Shown here one piece after another: positions 53,310 to 61,591 of a stretch of DNA of 64,000 nucleotides. The DNA is taken from NCBI GenBank assembly GCA_029261835.1, contig JAJDAO010000051.1:1-64000 (forward strand), read 5' to 3'. The notes below the pieces were generated by a model. It had not been told where the DNA came from, made no database searches, and saw only the letters and a program-made list of their open reading frames with translations. Made by a program: the position numbers and the translations under genes. The stretch is from Deltaproteobacteria bacterium. GTDB taxonomy: Bacteria; Myxococcota_A; UBA9160; UBA4427. Within the stretch, counting starts at the first letter, position 1. Every line of letters begins with the position of its first letter.

Positions 53310-55034
53310 ATGTTCCAGGATGTCATCGCCACACTCTCCGCCCACTTCGTGGACCTTCCGCCCGAGCAGGCGCAGAGCGGCATCGAGCAGGCACTGCTGA
53401 CTCTGGGCGAGTGCCTCCCGGCTGATCGCACCACCCTCTGGGTCCGTCTGGACGATGCCGATCTCGTCCAGGCCGATCACCTCCAGCAGAGTGGTCGCTG
53501 GTCGGCCCCGGGAGTGCCTGCACTAGACCAAGCTGAGGGCTTCGCCCTGCAAGAGCTTCCCTGGCTGGCCGAGCAGCTCGGCAAATTCGAAACGGTCTAC
53601 GTGGCGCTTGCCTCGGAGCTGCCGCCGGAGGCCGAGCGCGAACGCGTGTACCTCGCTCGGGCGGGTGTGAACTCGGCGATATTCCTGCCGCTTGTCTCTC
53701 GCGGCGCACTGATCGGCTGCCTCCAGATCGAGGCGGTCTCGGGCCGCGCGAGCTGGAACCGCGAGTGCAGAGTTCTGCTGCGCATCGTCGCCGACTTGAT
53801 CGTCGGTCTGATCGAGCGCAAGCGGACGGATGACTCGCTGACGCGCAGCCGGCAGCGCCTGGCGCACACGCAGCGGCTCGAGGTGGTGGGGCGGCTGGCC
53901 GGGGGCATCGCCCACGATTTCAACAACTTTCTCACCGCCATCATCGGCTACAGCGATCTGCTCGAGCTCGAGCTCGACGCCTCCGATCCGAGCCTCGAAG
54001 AGGTGCACGAGATTCAGCACGCCGCCGACCGTGCCTCGAGCCTGATCGAGCAGGTGCTGGCCTTCTCGCGGCGTCAGGCCGCCGTGCCGCGCGTGCTCGA
54101 TCTGAATATGGTGGTGGCCGACACGGACAAGATTCTGCGCCGCGTGATCGGTGAAGAGGTGCTGCTCGTGACAGAGCTCGCCGGCGAGCTGGGAAGTGTG
54201 CTCGCCGACGCGGGACGCCTTGAGCAGGTGCTCGTCAACCTGGTGGTCAACGCCCGCGACGCGATGCCTGGCGGCGGCACCCTCTCGATCGCTACACGTG
54301 CCGTTCGTGTGGATCGCTCGGCCTCGGTCACTGGCGAGCGTAGCGATGCACCGCCCTGTGCCGTGCCGCCCGGTGTGCCGGAGGGCGAGTACGCGGTGCT
54401 GAGCGTTCACGATACCGGTGTCGGTATCGATGAGGCGACGCGGCAGCACCTCTTCGAGCCGTTCTTCAGCACCAAGGGGCCCGGCATGGGGACGGGCCTG
54501 GGGCTCGCCATGGTGGCGACGATTGTGACCGAGAGCAGCGGCTACATCGTGGTCGAGAGTTCGCCGGGCCAGGGGGCCGCCTTCCACGTCTTGCTGCCCG
54601 TCGTGCACGAGCCCGGCGATAGCGCGCTCGCTCGAGAGGATGGATCCCGGGCCCCGTTCATGCCCAGGGGAGAGGAGACGATCCTGCTCGTCGACCCCGA
54701 CCCCCCGGTCCGCCACCTGCTGCGGCGCATTCTGGAGAGCCTTGGCTACGGGGTGCTGGAGGCTTCCGACGCCGCGAGCGCCGAGACGATCTGCCGCCGG
54801 AGCCAGGGTCGCATCGACCTGCTCATCACCGACCTCGCATTGCCGCGCCTCAGTGGTCGCGAGGTGGTAGAACGCGTCGTGAACCTGTCTCCTGGCACGC
54901 GTGTGCTCTTTACCAGCGGCTACCCGAGCGAGATGATCGAAGAGGCCGGCATCCACGGGCCCGACACACAGCTCCTCGAAAAGCCATTCTCTCGCAGCGC
55001 ACTCGCCAGCAAGATTCGCCAGACCCTCGAGTAA
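53310..55034 (+). CDS. Hybrid sensor histidine kinase (GAF, HisKA, HATPase, receiver)
   Basis: The protein is about 574 residues with no membrane helices. A GAF-like domain spans about 1-175, then HisKA with His202 in GGIAHDFNNFLTAIIGYSDLL (H-box), a HATPase (VNLVVNARDAMPGGG, HDTGVGIDEATR, GMGTGLGLAMV) and a C-terminal receiver with Asp508 in LITDLALPR and Lys in LLEKPFS. The receiver's first acidic residues read VDPDPP. It senses a cytoplasmic signal and should relay phosphate onward. The ATG at 53310 is chosen as the first start with a GGAG site and GAF sequence. Confidence 0.9.
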   Translation: MFQDVIATLSAHFVDLPPEQAQSGIEQALLTLGECLPADRTTLWVRLDDADLVQADHLQQSGRWSAPGVPALDQAEGFALQELPWLAEQLGKFETVYVALASELPPEAERERVYLARAGVNSAIFLPLVSRGALIGCLQIEAVSGRASWNRECRVLLRIVADLIVGLIERKRTDDSLTRSRQRLAHTQRLEVVGRLAGGIAHDFNNFLTAIIGYSDLLELELDASDPSLEEVHEIQHAADRASSLIEQVLAFSRRQAAVPRVLDLNMVVADTDKILRRVIGEEVLLVTELAGELGSVLADAGRLEQVLVNLVVNARDAMPGGGTLSIATRAVRVDRSASVTGERSDAPPCAVPPGVPEGEYAVLSVHDTGVGIDEATRQHLFEPFFSTKGPGMGTGLGLAMVATIVTESSGYIVVESSPGQGAAFHVLLPVVHEPGDSALAREDGSRAPFMPRGEETILLVDPDPPVRHLLRRILESLGYGVLEASDAASAETICRRSQGRIDLLITDLALPRLSGREVVERVVNLSPGTRVLFTSGYPSEMIEEAGIHGPDTQLLEKPFSRSALASKIRQTLE

Positions 55035-55088
55035 CGCTCTGCTAGACCGTTCCGGTCCGTTGGGATAGTGTCGGGTGAGGGGATGCGT

Positions 55089-56297
55089 ATGAGCGACTGG
55101 CTACACGATCTGTTTCGGGATCGGCCATGGTGGATGAACGCCGTCATGGTGTTCTGCAGCTACATGGCCTTCTTCTACATGCCCTGGGACATCTTCTGGA
55201 AGCCCGTGGAGAGCGACCAGGAGGTCTGGTTCGGCATCCTGTTCACCGGCTGGTGGGCCAAGCTGATGGCGCTGCCCCATTGGTTCGTCTACGGCGCTGC
55301 GGTCTATGGCCTGAGGCGCAGGCGTCCGTGGATGGGCATCGCGGCGACCGTCTACACCGGCCAGGTGGCGATCGGCATGCTGATCTGGCCGATTCTCCAC
55401 TACGGCTCGCTCTTGGGGATCATCCTCGGCGCGATCGCGGCCGTGCCCTTCGCGCTGCTCACCATGGCCTTCTGGAACGCGCGGGATCACTTCGCCAGCG
55501 AGCTGCGCTCCATGCGTGAGCGCTACGGCGACTGGGCGCTGGTGACGGGCGCCTCGTCGGGGCTCGGCGTCGAGTTCGCCCGGGCGCTGGCGCGAGATGG
55601 CGTGAACTGCGTTCTGACGGCGCGCCGCGAATCGCGGCTGCAGGAGCTGGCACTCGAGCTCGAGCGCCAGCACGGCATCGCGACCCGTTGCCTGACCCTC
55701 GATCTGGCCGAGTCCGATGGGCCGGACCGCCTAGCGGATGCGGTCAAGGACATCGATCTCGGCATCTTGATCAACAATGCGGGTTTTGGCTACGCGGGGC
55801 GGTTCGAGAAGCTCGACGCCGCGCGTTTGCGCGATCTGATCCAGGTCAACTGTGTGGCGCCGGTGATCCTCACCCATCGCGTCATACCGGCTATGCGGGC
55901 GCGCGGGCGCGGGGCTGTGATCATCACCGGCTCGGCGGCCGGCCGCCAGCCGATGCCGCTCCACAGTGTCTATAGCGCGAGCAAGGCATTCGACCTGCTC
56001 TTCGGCGAATCGCTCTGGGTCGAGATGCAGGCGGGCGGCGTCGACGTGCTCGTGCTCGAGCCCGGCTCGACCGAGACCGAGTTCCAGCAGGTAGCGGGTG
56101 AGCTGGCCCACAAGGGCGAGAGGCCCGCCAAGGTGGTCGAGGTCGCGTTCGAAGCGCTGGGGCAGCAGCCGTCGGTGATGGCGAGCTGGTTCAGCTGGCT
56201 GCGGGCCAACATCGCCACGCGGCTGGGCTCACGCCCCCTGGTCGCCCACGCGGCGCACCACGTGATGGAAGTTCAGACGCCCGGCGAGATGCGCTAG
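55089..56297 (+). CDS. SDR oxidoreductase fused to an N-terminal membrane domain
   Basis: The protein is 402 residues. The first 140 contain about four hydrophobic helices rich in Trp and Tyr (AVMVFCSYMAFFYMPWDIF, WFVYGAAVYGL, AIGMLIWPILHYGSLLGIILGAIAAV split into two). The SDR domain follows: TGASSGLGVEFARALARDG, NNAGFGYAG, and catalytic YSASKAF with the Ser in ITGSAAG. The membrane domain is unusual for SDRs and suggests a lipid-linked substrate such as a long-chain or steroid alcohol. The ATG at 55089 has GAGGGG seven bases upstream; ATG 55083 is also possible. Confidence 0.85.
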   Translation: MSDWLHDLFRDRPWWMNAVMVFCSYMAFFYMPWDIFWKPVESDQEVWFGILFTGWWAKLMALPHWFVYGAAVYGLRRRRPWMGIAATVYTGQVAIGMLIWPILHYGSLLGIILGAIAAVPFALLTMAFWNARDHFASELRSMRERYGDWALVTGASSGLGVEFARALARDGVNCVLTARRESRLQELALELERQHGIATRCLTLDLAESDGPDRLADAVKDIDLGILINNAGFGYAGRFEKLDAARLRDLIQVNCVAPVILTHRVIPAMRARGRGAVIITGSAAGRQPMPLHSVYSASKAFDLLFGESLWVEMQAGGVDVLVLEPGSTETEFQQVAGELAHKGERPAKVVEVAFEALGQQPSVMASWFSWLRANIATRLGSRPLVAHAAHHVMEVQTPGEMR

Positions 56298-56311
56298 TCA
56301 GCCATCGAGCC

Positions 56312-57244
56312 TCAGCCCGCGATATAGCGGTCGCCGTCCAGCGCCCGCAGATCGCCTGCGGCCAGCAGGCGGTCGATGTGCTGACTCATGCTGCGTCGCT
56401 CGACCGGCTCGGCGAAGAAGACGCTGTCCTCCTTGCGATACACGAATCGGTGCGCAGCGATTTCGTCTAGCGTATGGGGCTCGCGCAGGAATTCGAGCAG
56501 CCGCCTCTCGCGATCCCCGATCTTTGCCTGGTAGCGCTCGAGGCGCTCGAGATAGCGCGCTCTCTCATCGAGGATGCCGATGTGGTGGGAGGTGACATAC
56601 CAGTCAGCCTCGATCTCGCGCACGCGCTCGATACTGCGCTCGAAATCTTCGAGGTTCGACCAGGCGTCGCCGTAGTAGGGGCCGAAGCTCGCGAGATCGA
56701 TGTCCCCGAGGTACAGCAGCCGCCGCGGCGTGCCGCCGTCTATCCACGAGATTGCGAAGCAACAGTGTCCACGGGTGTGACCGGGCGTGTGGATCACACG
56801 CAGCGTGACACCGCCGAGATCGAACTCATCGCCCTCGTGCAGCGCGCGCGCGTCGTCGCGCGGCGTGTAGTGGAAGCGGCTCACCAGCAACTCGCGAAAG
56901 GCGGTCTCGATCGGCTCGTCAAGGCCGTAGATCGCCAGCATGGCGTCGAGCGAGGTGATGCCGGGAAGATCGAGCGCGTGCAGGTGCCAGGGGACATCGG
57001 GGAAGAGGTGGTTGCCCGCGATATGGTCCTCGTGGCAGTGTGAATTGAGCACGCGATCGACGGGCGGCAACGTGCCCACGCGCGCAATCAGCCCGAGCCC
57101 GGGATCGACCACAAGCGTCTCGCGCTCGCCCTCGACCAGCAGCGAATTGCCATCGGGATAGCGTCCCCCCTCCGCGCCCATCAGCACCCGTACTGGGCCG
57201 AGGCACACCTGCTGCGCGGCGACTTCCGGTGCGGCCTCGTTCAT
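56312..57244 (-). CDS. MBL-fold metal-dependent hydrolase (LACTB2-like)
   Basis: The protein is 310 residues. The metallo-beta-lactamase motif NSHCHEDHIAG (HxHxDH) is near residue 70, with further ligands in HTPGHTRGHCCF, LYLGDIDLASFG and TSHHIGI. A C-terminal winged-helix-like segment (DEIAAHRFVYRKED and MSQHIDRLLAAGDL) matches LACTB2-type hydrolases, some of which act on RNA or thioesters. The ATG at 57244 has AAGGAG nine bases upstream. The substrate is unknown. Confidence 0.85.
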   Translation of the reverse strand: MNEAAPEVAAQQVCLGPVRVLMGAEGGRYPDGNSLLVEGERETLVVDPGLGLIARVGTLPPVDRVLNSHCHEDHIAGNHLFPDVPWHLHALDLPGITSLDAMLAIYGLDEPIETAFRELLVSRFHYTPRDDARALHEGDEFDLGGVTLRVIHTPGHTRGHCCFAISWIDGGTPRRLLYLGDIDLASFGPYYGDAWSNLEDFERSIERVREIEADWYVTSHHIGILDERARYLERLERYQAKIGDRERRLLEFLREPHTLDEIAAHRFVYRKEDSVFFAEPVERRSMSQHIDRLLAAGDLRALDGDRYIAG

Positions 57245-57372
57245 GCCATGCTTCTCCTTTCCACCTTGTGCACCTTTCCACCAGTTCACGGTTGCTCTCG
57301 TCAGCCGCTCCTGGCTGACTCCCGACCTGATTCGCAGTCAGCGGCGTGGGCGGGCGAGATGCGGAGGATGTC

Positions 57373-57804
57373 GTGGCACGCAGCTACTGGCTCGTCAAGT
57401 CCGAGCCTTTCAAGTACTCCTGGGATGACTTCGTCGCCGATGGCTCGACGTATTGGGATGGCGTTCGCAACCACGAGGCCCGCAACAATCTCCGATCCAT
57501 GAAGGTGGGAGATCTCGCCCTCTATTACCACTCGAACCAGGGCAAGGAGGTGGTGGGGGTGGCGCGGGTCACGCGCGAGTCCTATCGCGACCCCACGGCC
57601 GACGATGAGCGCTGGCTCGTGGTGGACTTCGAGCCTGTGGTGGCGCTGCAGCGGCCAGTCGGCCTGGCGCAGATCAAGCGCGAGCAGAAGCTGGCGCAGA
57701 TCAAGCTGGTGAAGCGCTCACGCCTCTCGGTGGTGCCGATCGAGCGCGGCGAGTTCGAGCTGATCCTGGAGTTCGGCGAGACCCGGCTCCCGAGTGGCCG
57801 GTGA
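57373..57804 (+). CDS. EVE-domain protein
   Basis: The protein is 143 residues, a single EVE/PUA-like domain: YWLVKSEPFKYSWDDF at the start, WDGVRNHEARNNLRSMKVGD and YYHSN in the middle. EVE domains bind modified nucleobases in DNA or RNA, and some belong to restriction-type defence. No partner nuclease is near, so a house-cleaning role seems likely. The GTG at 57373 is preceded by GGAGG. It overlaps the possible GTG start of the nitroreductase gene. Confidence 0.92.
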   Translation: MARSYWLVKSEPFKYSWDDFVADGSTYWDGVRNHEARNNLRSMKVGDLALYYHSNQGKEVVGVARVTRESYRDPTADDERWLVVDFEPVVALQRPVGLAQIKREQKLAQIKLVKRSRLSVVPIERGEFELILEFGETRLPSGR

Positions 57805-58481
57805 ACACGGAACAGATAGAGAGCGGGGAGGCGCAGCATTCCATGAACGAGCGCGAGATCGAGAGACTCGGTGAGGACGTGCCGCTGCTCGAGGGCATTC
57901 GCAGCACCCGGGCGATACGCCGCCTGCGGCCCGACCCCGTTCCCAAGGCACTCGTGCGAAAGGTCTGCGAGGCGGGGACCTATGCCCCGAGCGGGGGCAA
58001 CCGCCAGCCGTGGATCTTCGTCGCCGTGACCGAGCCCGAGCGGCGCGCGTGGATTGCCGAGCGCTACAAGACGGCCTTTCACGCCTACGTCGACCCGCTC
58101 TTCGAGCGGGCCGAGCGCGAGCCAGACTTCCCCGCACCGGCGCTGCGCAACATGAAGGCGGCCGTGCATCTCGCCGATCACTTACACGAGGCGCCCGTTC
58201 ACCTCTTCGTCGCGGGCTGGCGACATCGCGGTGAGGCGCAGACGCAAGCCCTCTACCCCGCGATCCAGAACATCCTGCTCGCCTGTCGCGCCGTCGGACT
58301 CGGGGCCTCGCTCACCACCGCACACCTGCGCCACGCGAGCGAGATCGACGCCTACATCGGGCTCTCAGAGCGAACGCCGAGCTGCGCGCTGCTGCCGATC
58401 GGCTGGCCCGCGGGCCGCTACGGCCGCCCTCCGCGGGCCTCTGTCGACGAGAAGCTCCACTTCGAGCGCTACTCGGCCTGA
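57801..58481 (+). CDS. Nitroreductase-family FMN oxidoreductase
   Basis: The protein is up to 226 residues, with the nitroreductase start IRSTRAIRRLRPDPVPKALVRKVCEAG, the FMN-binding APSGGNRQPW and a later GLGASLTTAH segment. It would reduce nitro or quinone-like compounds or act as a dehydrogenase with FMN. Two starts are possible: GTG 57801, overlapping the EVE stop, or ATG 57843 after GGGGAGG. The FMN motifs are unaffected. Substrate unknown. Confidence 0.88.
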   Translation: MNTEQIESGEAQHSMNEREIERLGEDVPLLEGIRSTRAIRRLRPDPVPKALVRKVCEAGTYAPSGGNRQPWIFVAVTEPERRAWIAERYKTAFHAYVDPLFERAEREPDFPAPALRNMKAAVHLADHLHEAPVHLFVAGWRHRGEAQTQALYPAIQNILLACRAVGLGASLTTAHLRHASEIDAYIGLSERTPSCALLPIGWPAGRYGRPPRASVDEKLHFERYSA

Positions 58482-58487
58482 TCTCCC

Positions 58488-58976
58488 CTACCAGGCCGAG
58501 CTGGCCAGCGCGTCGGCGTACTCATTCCAGCGCGAGCCGTCATGGGCCTTGATCCAGCGCAGCTCGATGCTGGGCTTGGCATTGGCGAGCCCCCACAGGC
58601 GCTGGACCAGATCGAGATTCTTGATCGGGCCGGTCTTGCGCTTCCAGCCTCGCTTCTCCCAGCCGGCGGCCCACTGGTTGATGGTGTTGACGCAGAGCTG
58701 GCTGTCGGAATAGACGGTGAAGAGCCCGTCAGCCGGCAGCGTCTCGTAGGCCTCGATGAGTGCCGTCAGCTCCATGCGGTTGTTGGTGGTATCGGGGTCA
58801 TGGCCGCTCTTCTGGCCGACGATCTCGCCCTCCTCGACCCAGACGAACCCCCAGCCACCCGGTCCGGGATTGGGTTCGCACGAGCCATCGGTAAAGATCC
58901 CCGACGAGGGCCCGCCCGTGAAGCGCTCGAGCACCTCCTCGGGGCTGAGGGACTCACCTCTACTGCGTGTCGTCAC
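58488..58976 (-). CDS. rnhA: Ribonuclease HI
   Basis: The protein is about 162 residues. The four RNase HI carboxylates are present: Asp in FTDGSCEPNPGPGG, Glu in NNRMELTAL, Asp in VYSDSQLC, Asp in WNEYADALA, plus the His in KAHDGSRW. It cuts RNA in RNA-DNA hybrids. The GTG at 58976 has GAGG six bases upstream and overlaps the end of tgt by 17 bases. A 25-residue N-terminal extension precedes the conserved domain. Confidence 0.95.
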   Translation of the reverse strand: MTTRSRGESLSPEEVLERFTGGPSSGIFTDGSCEPNPGPGGWGFVWVEEGEIVGQKSGHDPDTTNNRMELTALIEAYETLPADGLFTVYSDSQLCVNTINQWAAGWEKRGWKRKTGPIKNLDLVQRLWGLANAKPSIELRWIKAHDGSRWNEYADALASSAW

Positions 58977-60192
58977 CCGAAACCTCGCTTCTCTTTCGAT
59001 TGGCCTTGCTGGCATCCGCTGCCCGCCGCTTCTGCGATCGCGGCGGGCCTTCGCTCTGTTGTCCGCGCGCGTAGTCGCCGAGAAACGCGTGCGAGAACTC
59101 TTCGTAGCCCCCGGCCACGATAGCCGCCCGCGCCCTGCGCATCAGCGATTGGTAGAAGTGCACGTTGTGGATCGAGCACAGAATGGCCGAGAGCACCTCA
59201 TTGGCGGCGAAGAGGTGGTGGAGGTAGGCGCGCGTGAAGCGACCGTTCGCGCAGGCGTAGCATTCGCACGACGGATCGATGGGGTAGCGGTCGTGGCGGT
59301 AGCGGCGGTTGCTGAGGCGGATGCGGCCGCGGGCCGTGAAGACCGTGCCCGAGCGCGCGTAGCGCGTGGGGATCACGCAATCGAACATGTCGATGCCGTA
59401 GCCCACGCAGGCGATGAGATCCTCGGGGAGCCCGACGCCCATCAGATAGCGCGGCTTGCCCTCGGGCAGCAGCGGGGCCGTGTGCTCTGTGACGCGGCAG
59501 AGCAGCTCGTGCCCTTCGCCGACCGAGACGCCGCCAATCGCGTAGCCGGGAAGATCCATTGCGACCAGGGCCTCGGCGCAGCGCTCGCGTAGCTCGGGGA
59601 AGACGCTGCCCTGCACGATGCCAAAGAGCGCCTGCTCGCGGCTGCGGCCGTGCGCTGTGAGGCAGCGTTCCATCCAGCCGAGCGTGCGCGCGACGCCGCT
59701 GGCGGCGAGCTTCTTGCTCGCGGGGTGGGGCGTGCACTCGTCGAAGGCCATGATGATGTCGGCCCCGAGCTGGTTCTGGATCTCGATCGAGCGCTCGGGC
59801 GTGAGCACCACGCCCTCACCCGTCAGCTCGTTCTTGAAGCGCGCGCCCGCGTCGCTGATCTCTACCTTGGGGAGCGAGAAGACCTGGAAGCCGCCGCTAT
59901 CAGTCAGGATCGGGCCGTCCCACTGCATGAAGGCGTGCAGCCCGCCGAGCTTCTCCACCAGCCCCTCACCCGGGCGGAGGGCCAGGTGATAGGTATTGGC
60001 CAGCACCACCTGCGCCCCCGTGGCGGCCACCTGGTCCGGTGTCATCGCCTTGATGGCGCCATGGGTTCCCACCGGCATGAAGGCCGGCGTGGCGATCGGG
60101 CCGTGGGGCGTGCTGATCTTGCCCGCCCGAGCGCGGCCCGAGCTGGCTTCGAGGACGAATTCGAGGGGCTCGAGGACATCGGATAGCGGCAC
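58960..60192 (-). CDS. tgt: tRNA-guanine transglycosylase
   Basis: The protein is 410 residues. It exchanges guanine for preQ1 at the wobble position. The nucleophile Asp is in GYGIDMFDCVIPTR and the other active Asp in LTDSGGFQVFSL; zinc ligands are in SCECYACANG with a later His (SIHNVHF). The last 35 residues (RSQKRRAADASKANRKRSE) form a basic tail beyond the usual end, perhaps for RNA contact. GTG start at 60192. It lies divergent from pyrF; rnhA is downstream. Confidence 0.96.
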   Translation of the reverse strand: MPLSDVLEPLEFVLEASSGRARAGKISTPHGPIATPAFMPVGTHGAIKAMTPDQVAATGAQVVLANTYHLALRPGEGLVEKLGGLHAFMQWDGPILTDSGGFQVFSLPKVEISDAGARFKNELTGEGVVLTPERSIEIQNQLGADIIMAFDECTPHPASKKLAASGVARTLGWMERCLTAHGRSREQALFGIVQGSVFPELRERCAEALVAMDLPGYAIGGVSVGEGHELLCRVTEHTAPLLPEGKPRYLMGVGLPEDLIACVGYGIDMFDCVIPTRYARSGTVFTARGRIRLSNRRYRHDRYPIDPSCECYACANGRFTRAYLHHLFAANEVLSAILCSIHNVHFYQSLMRRARAAIVAGGYEEFSHAFLGDYARGQQSEGPPRSQKRRAADASKANRKRSEVSGDDTQ

Positions 60193-60320
60193 GGCGCGAG
60201 AGGCTAGCTCTGATCCGGCATTCGGATCAGGGCCCTACGCCGAGGGCCTGGCTCTTTGCGAATCGCGATTCTCGCGCGAGAATGCGAGGTCGCGGCACAC
60301 CGGCCGCCGCAGGAGCCCCT

Positions 60321-61232
60321 GTGCAGCAGCACTTCGCCGATACGCTCGTGACCCGCTTGCGAGAGCTCGGGCATCCACTGTGCGTGGGGCTCGATCCGCA
60401 CCTCGACCTCATTGCGCCGCTCTTCAGGCGCGCTGACATGAGGCCGAGTGCGCCCGAGACCGCAGCGGCGGTCGAGGACTTGCTGACGGCCGTGCTCGAT
60501 CGCCTGGTGGGCCGAGTCGCTGTGGTGAAGCCGCAGATCGCCTTCTTCGAGCTGCTCGGCGCCGCGGGCATCGGCGTGCTCGAGCGCTTGGTGGCGCGCG
60601 CCCGCGCGGCTGGGCTGCTGGTTCTGCTCGACGCCAAGCGGGGTGATGTCGGCTCCACGGCGGCGGGCTATGCAGGCGCCTACCTCGCGCCGGGGGCCGC
60701 GTGCGAGGTGGACGCCATCACGCTCAGCCCCTATCTGGGGCTCGACAGCCTCGAGCCGTTCGTGCGCTGCGCCGAGGCCAACGGCCGCGGGCTCTTCACG
60801 CTCGTGAAGACCAGCAACCCGGGCTCGGGCGACTTGCAGGATCGGGAGGTCGAGGGCGAGCCCGTCTACGCCGTCGTGGCCCGCGCGCTTGCGAGCCTCA
60901 CGGATCGGCTCGCCGGACCCGCGACCGGCTGGTCTTCTCTTGGTGCAGTGGTGGGCGCCACCTATCCCGAGCAGGCCGAGCGCATCCGGTCGCTGCTTCC
61001 GAGTGGGCTGTTCTTGATTCCCGGTTATGGCGCGCAGGGCGCGAGCGCGGCCGACGCCGTGCGCAGCTTCGTCGCTGGCCCGAGTGGACTCGAGGGCGGG
61101 CTCGTGAGCTCATCGCGTGGCGTGCTCTTCCCGCAGGCGGCGCAGGGCGCGAGCGGGGCGAAGAGCTGGGAGCGGGTGCTCGATGACGCGCTCGACCGGG
61201 CGACGGATGAGCTGGGTGATGCGGTGGCGTAG
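60321..61232 (+). CDS. pyrF: Orotidine 5'-phosphate decarboxylase, mycobacterial/myxobacterial subtype
   Basis: The protein is 303 residues. The catalytic DAKRGDVG is near residue 112, preceded by VGLDPHLD and VKPQIAFFE. These and the length match the longer OMP decarboxylase subgroup seen in actinobacteria and myxobacteria rather than E. coli PyrF. It makes UMP. The GTG at 60321 has AGGAG six bases upstream; the ATG at 60282 is not favoured. pyrE lies about 1.6 kb downstream. Confidence 0.94.
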   Translation: MQQHFADTLVTRLRELGHPLCVGLDPHLDLIAPLFRRADMRPSAPETAAAVEDLLTAVLDRLVGRVAVVKPQIAFFELLGAAGIGVLERLVARARAAGLLVLLDAKRGDVGSTAAGYAGAYLAPGAACEVDAITLSPYLGLDSLEPFVRCAEANGRGLFTLVKTSNPGSGDLQDREVEGEPVYAVVARALASLTDRLAGPATGWSSLGAVVGATYPEQAERIRSLLPSGLFLIPGYGAQGASAADAVRSFVAGPSGLEGGLVSSSRGVLFPQAAQGASGAKSWERVLDDALDRATDELGDAVA

Positions 61233-61243
61233 CGCCGCGGGTG

Positions 61244-61366
61244 CTAGCGGTAGGTCGAGCGAGCGCCGCCGGTCACGCGTCGCCGGGCGCGGCGGAGCTT
61301 GTGCTTGAGCTTGGCGCGGTAGCGGGAGGACTTGTTGCGCTTGCGGTTGTTGCTGCCCTTTTTCAC
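61244..61366 (-). CDS. Very small basic protein, possible ribosomal or RNA-binding
   Basis: The frame of 40 codons is almost entirely Lys, Arg, Ser and Asn (KKGSNNRKRNKSSRYRAK then LKHKLRRARRR). The GTG start has GAGAGG six bases upstream. It resembles the tiny basic ribosomal or ribosome-associated proteins in composition, but I do not recognise a family. It converges with pyrF, the stops being 12 bases apart. The frame is open well upstream, but only this part looks protein-like. Confidence 0.55.
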   Translation of the reverse strand: MKKGSNNRKRNKSSRYRAKLKHKLRRARRRVTGGARSTYR

Positions 61367-61591
61367 GGGGTGCCTCTCACTGGGTGCTCGCGTCGTGTCG
61401 CGTGCGGCTGGTTCTGACCTTCGGTGCCGATGTCGGGATCTTCGGCGGCACGCGAGATTACGCGAGCCGCCCTCGAATGTCCATCCCCCTCGGGTCTCGG
61501 CCACCCGCCCGTGGCCGCCCCCTCGTGGCCGCACCGCGCGCTCACGCCGGGCTATGCTGGCCGCCTGCTGACCGTTGGGAGCTGAAGACCC

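Noticed and set aside
57373..57804. EVE-domain gene as part of an antiviral defence island
   Set aside because: No restriction, nuclease or other defence gene is adjacent; neighbours are housekeeping enzymes.
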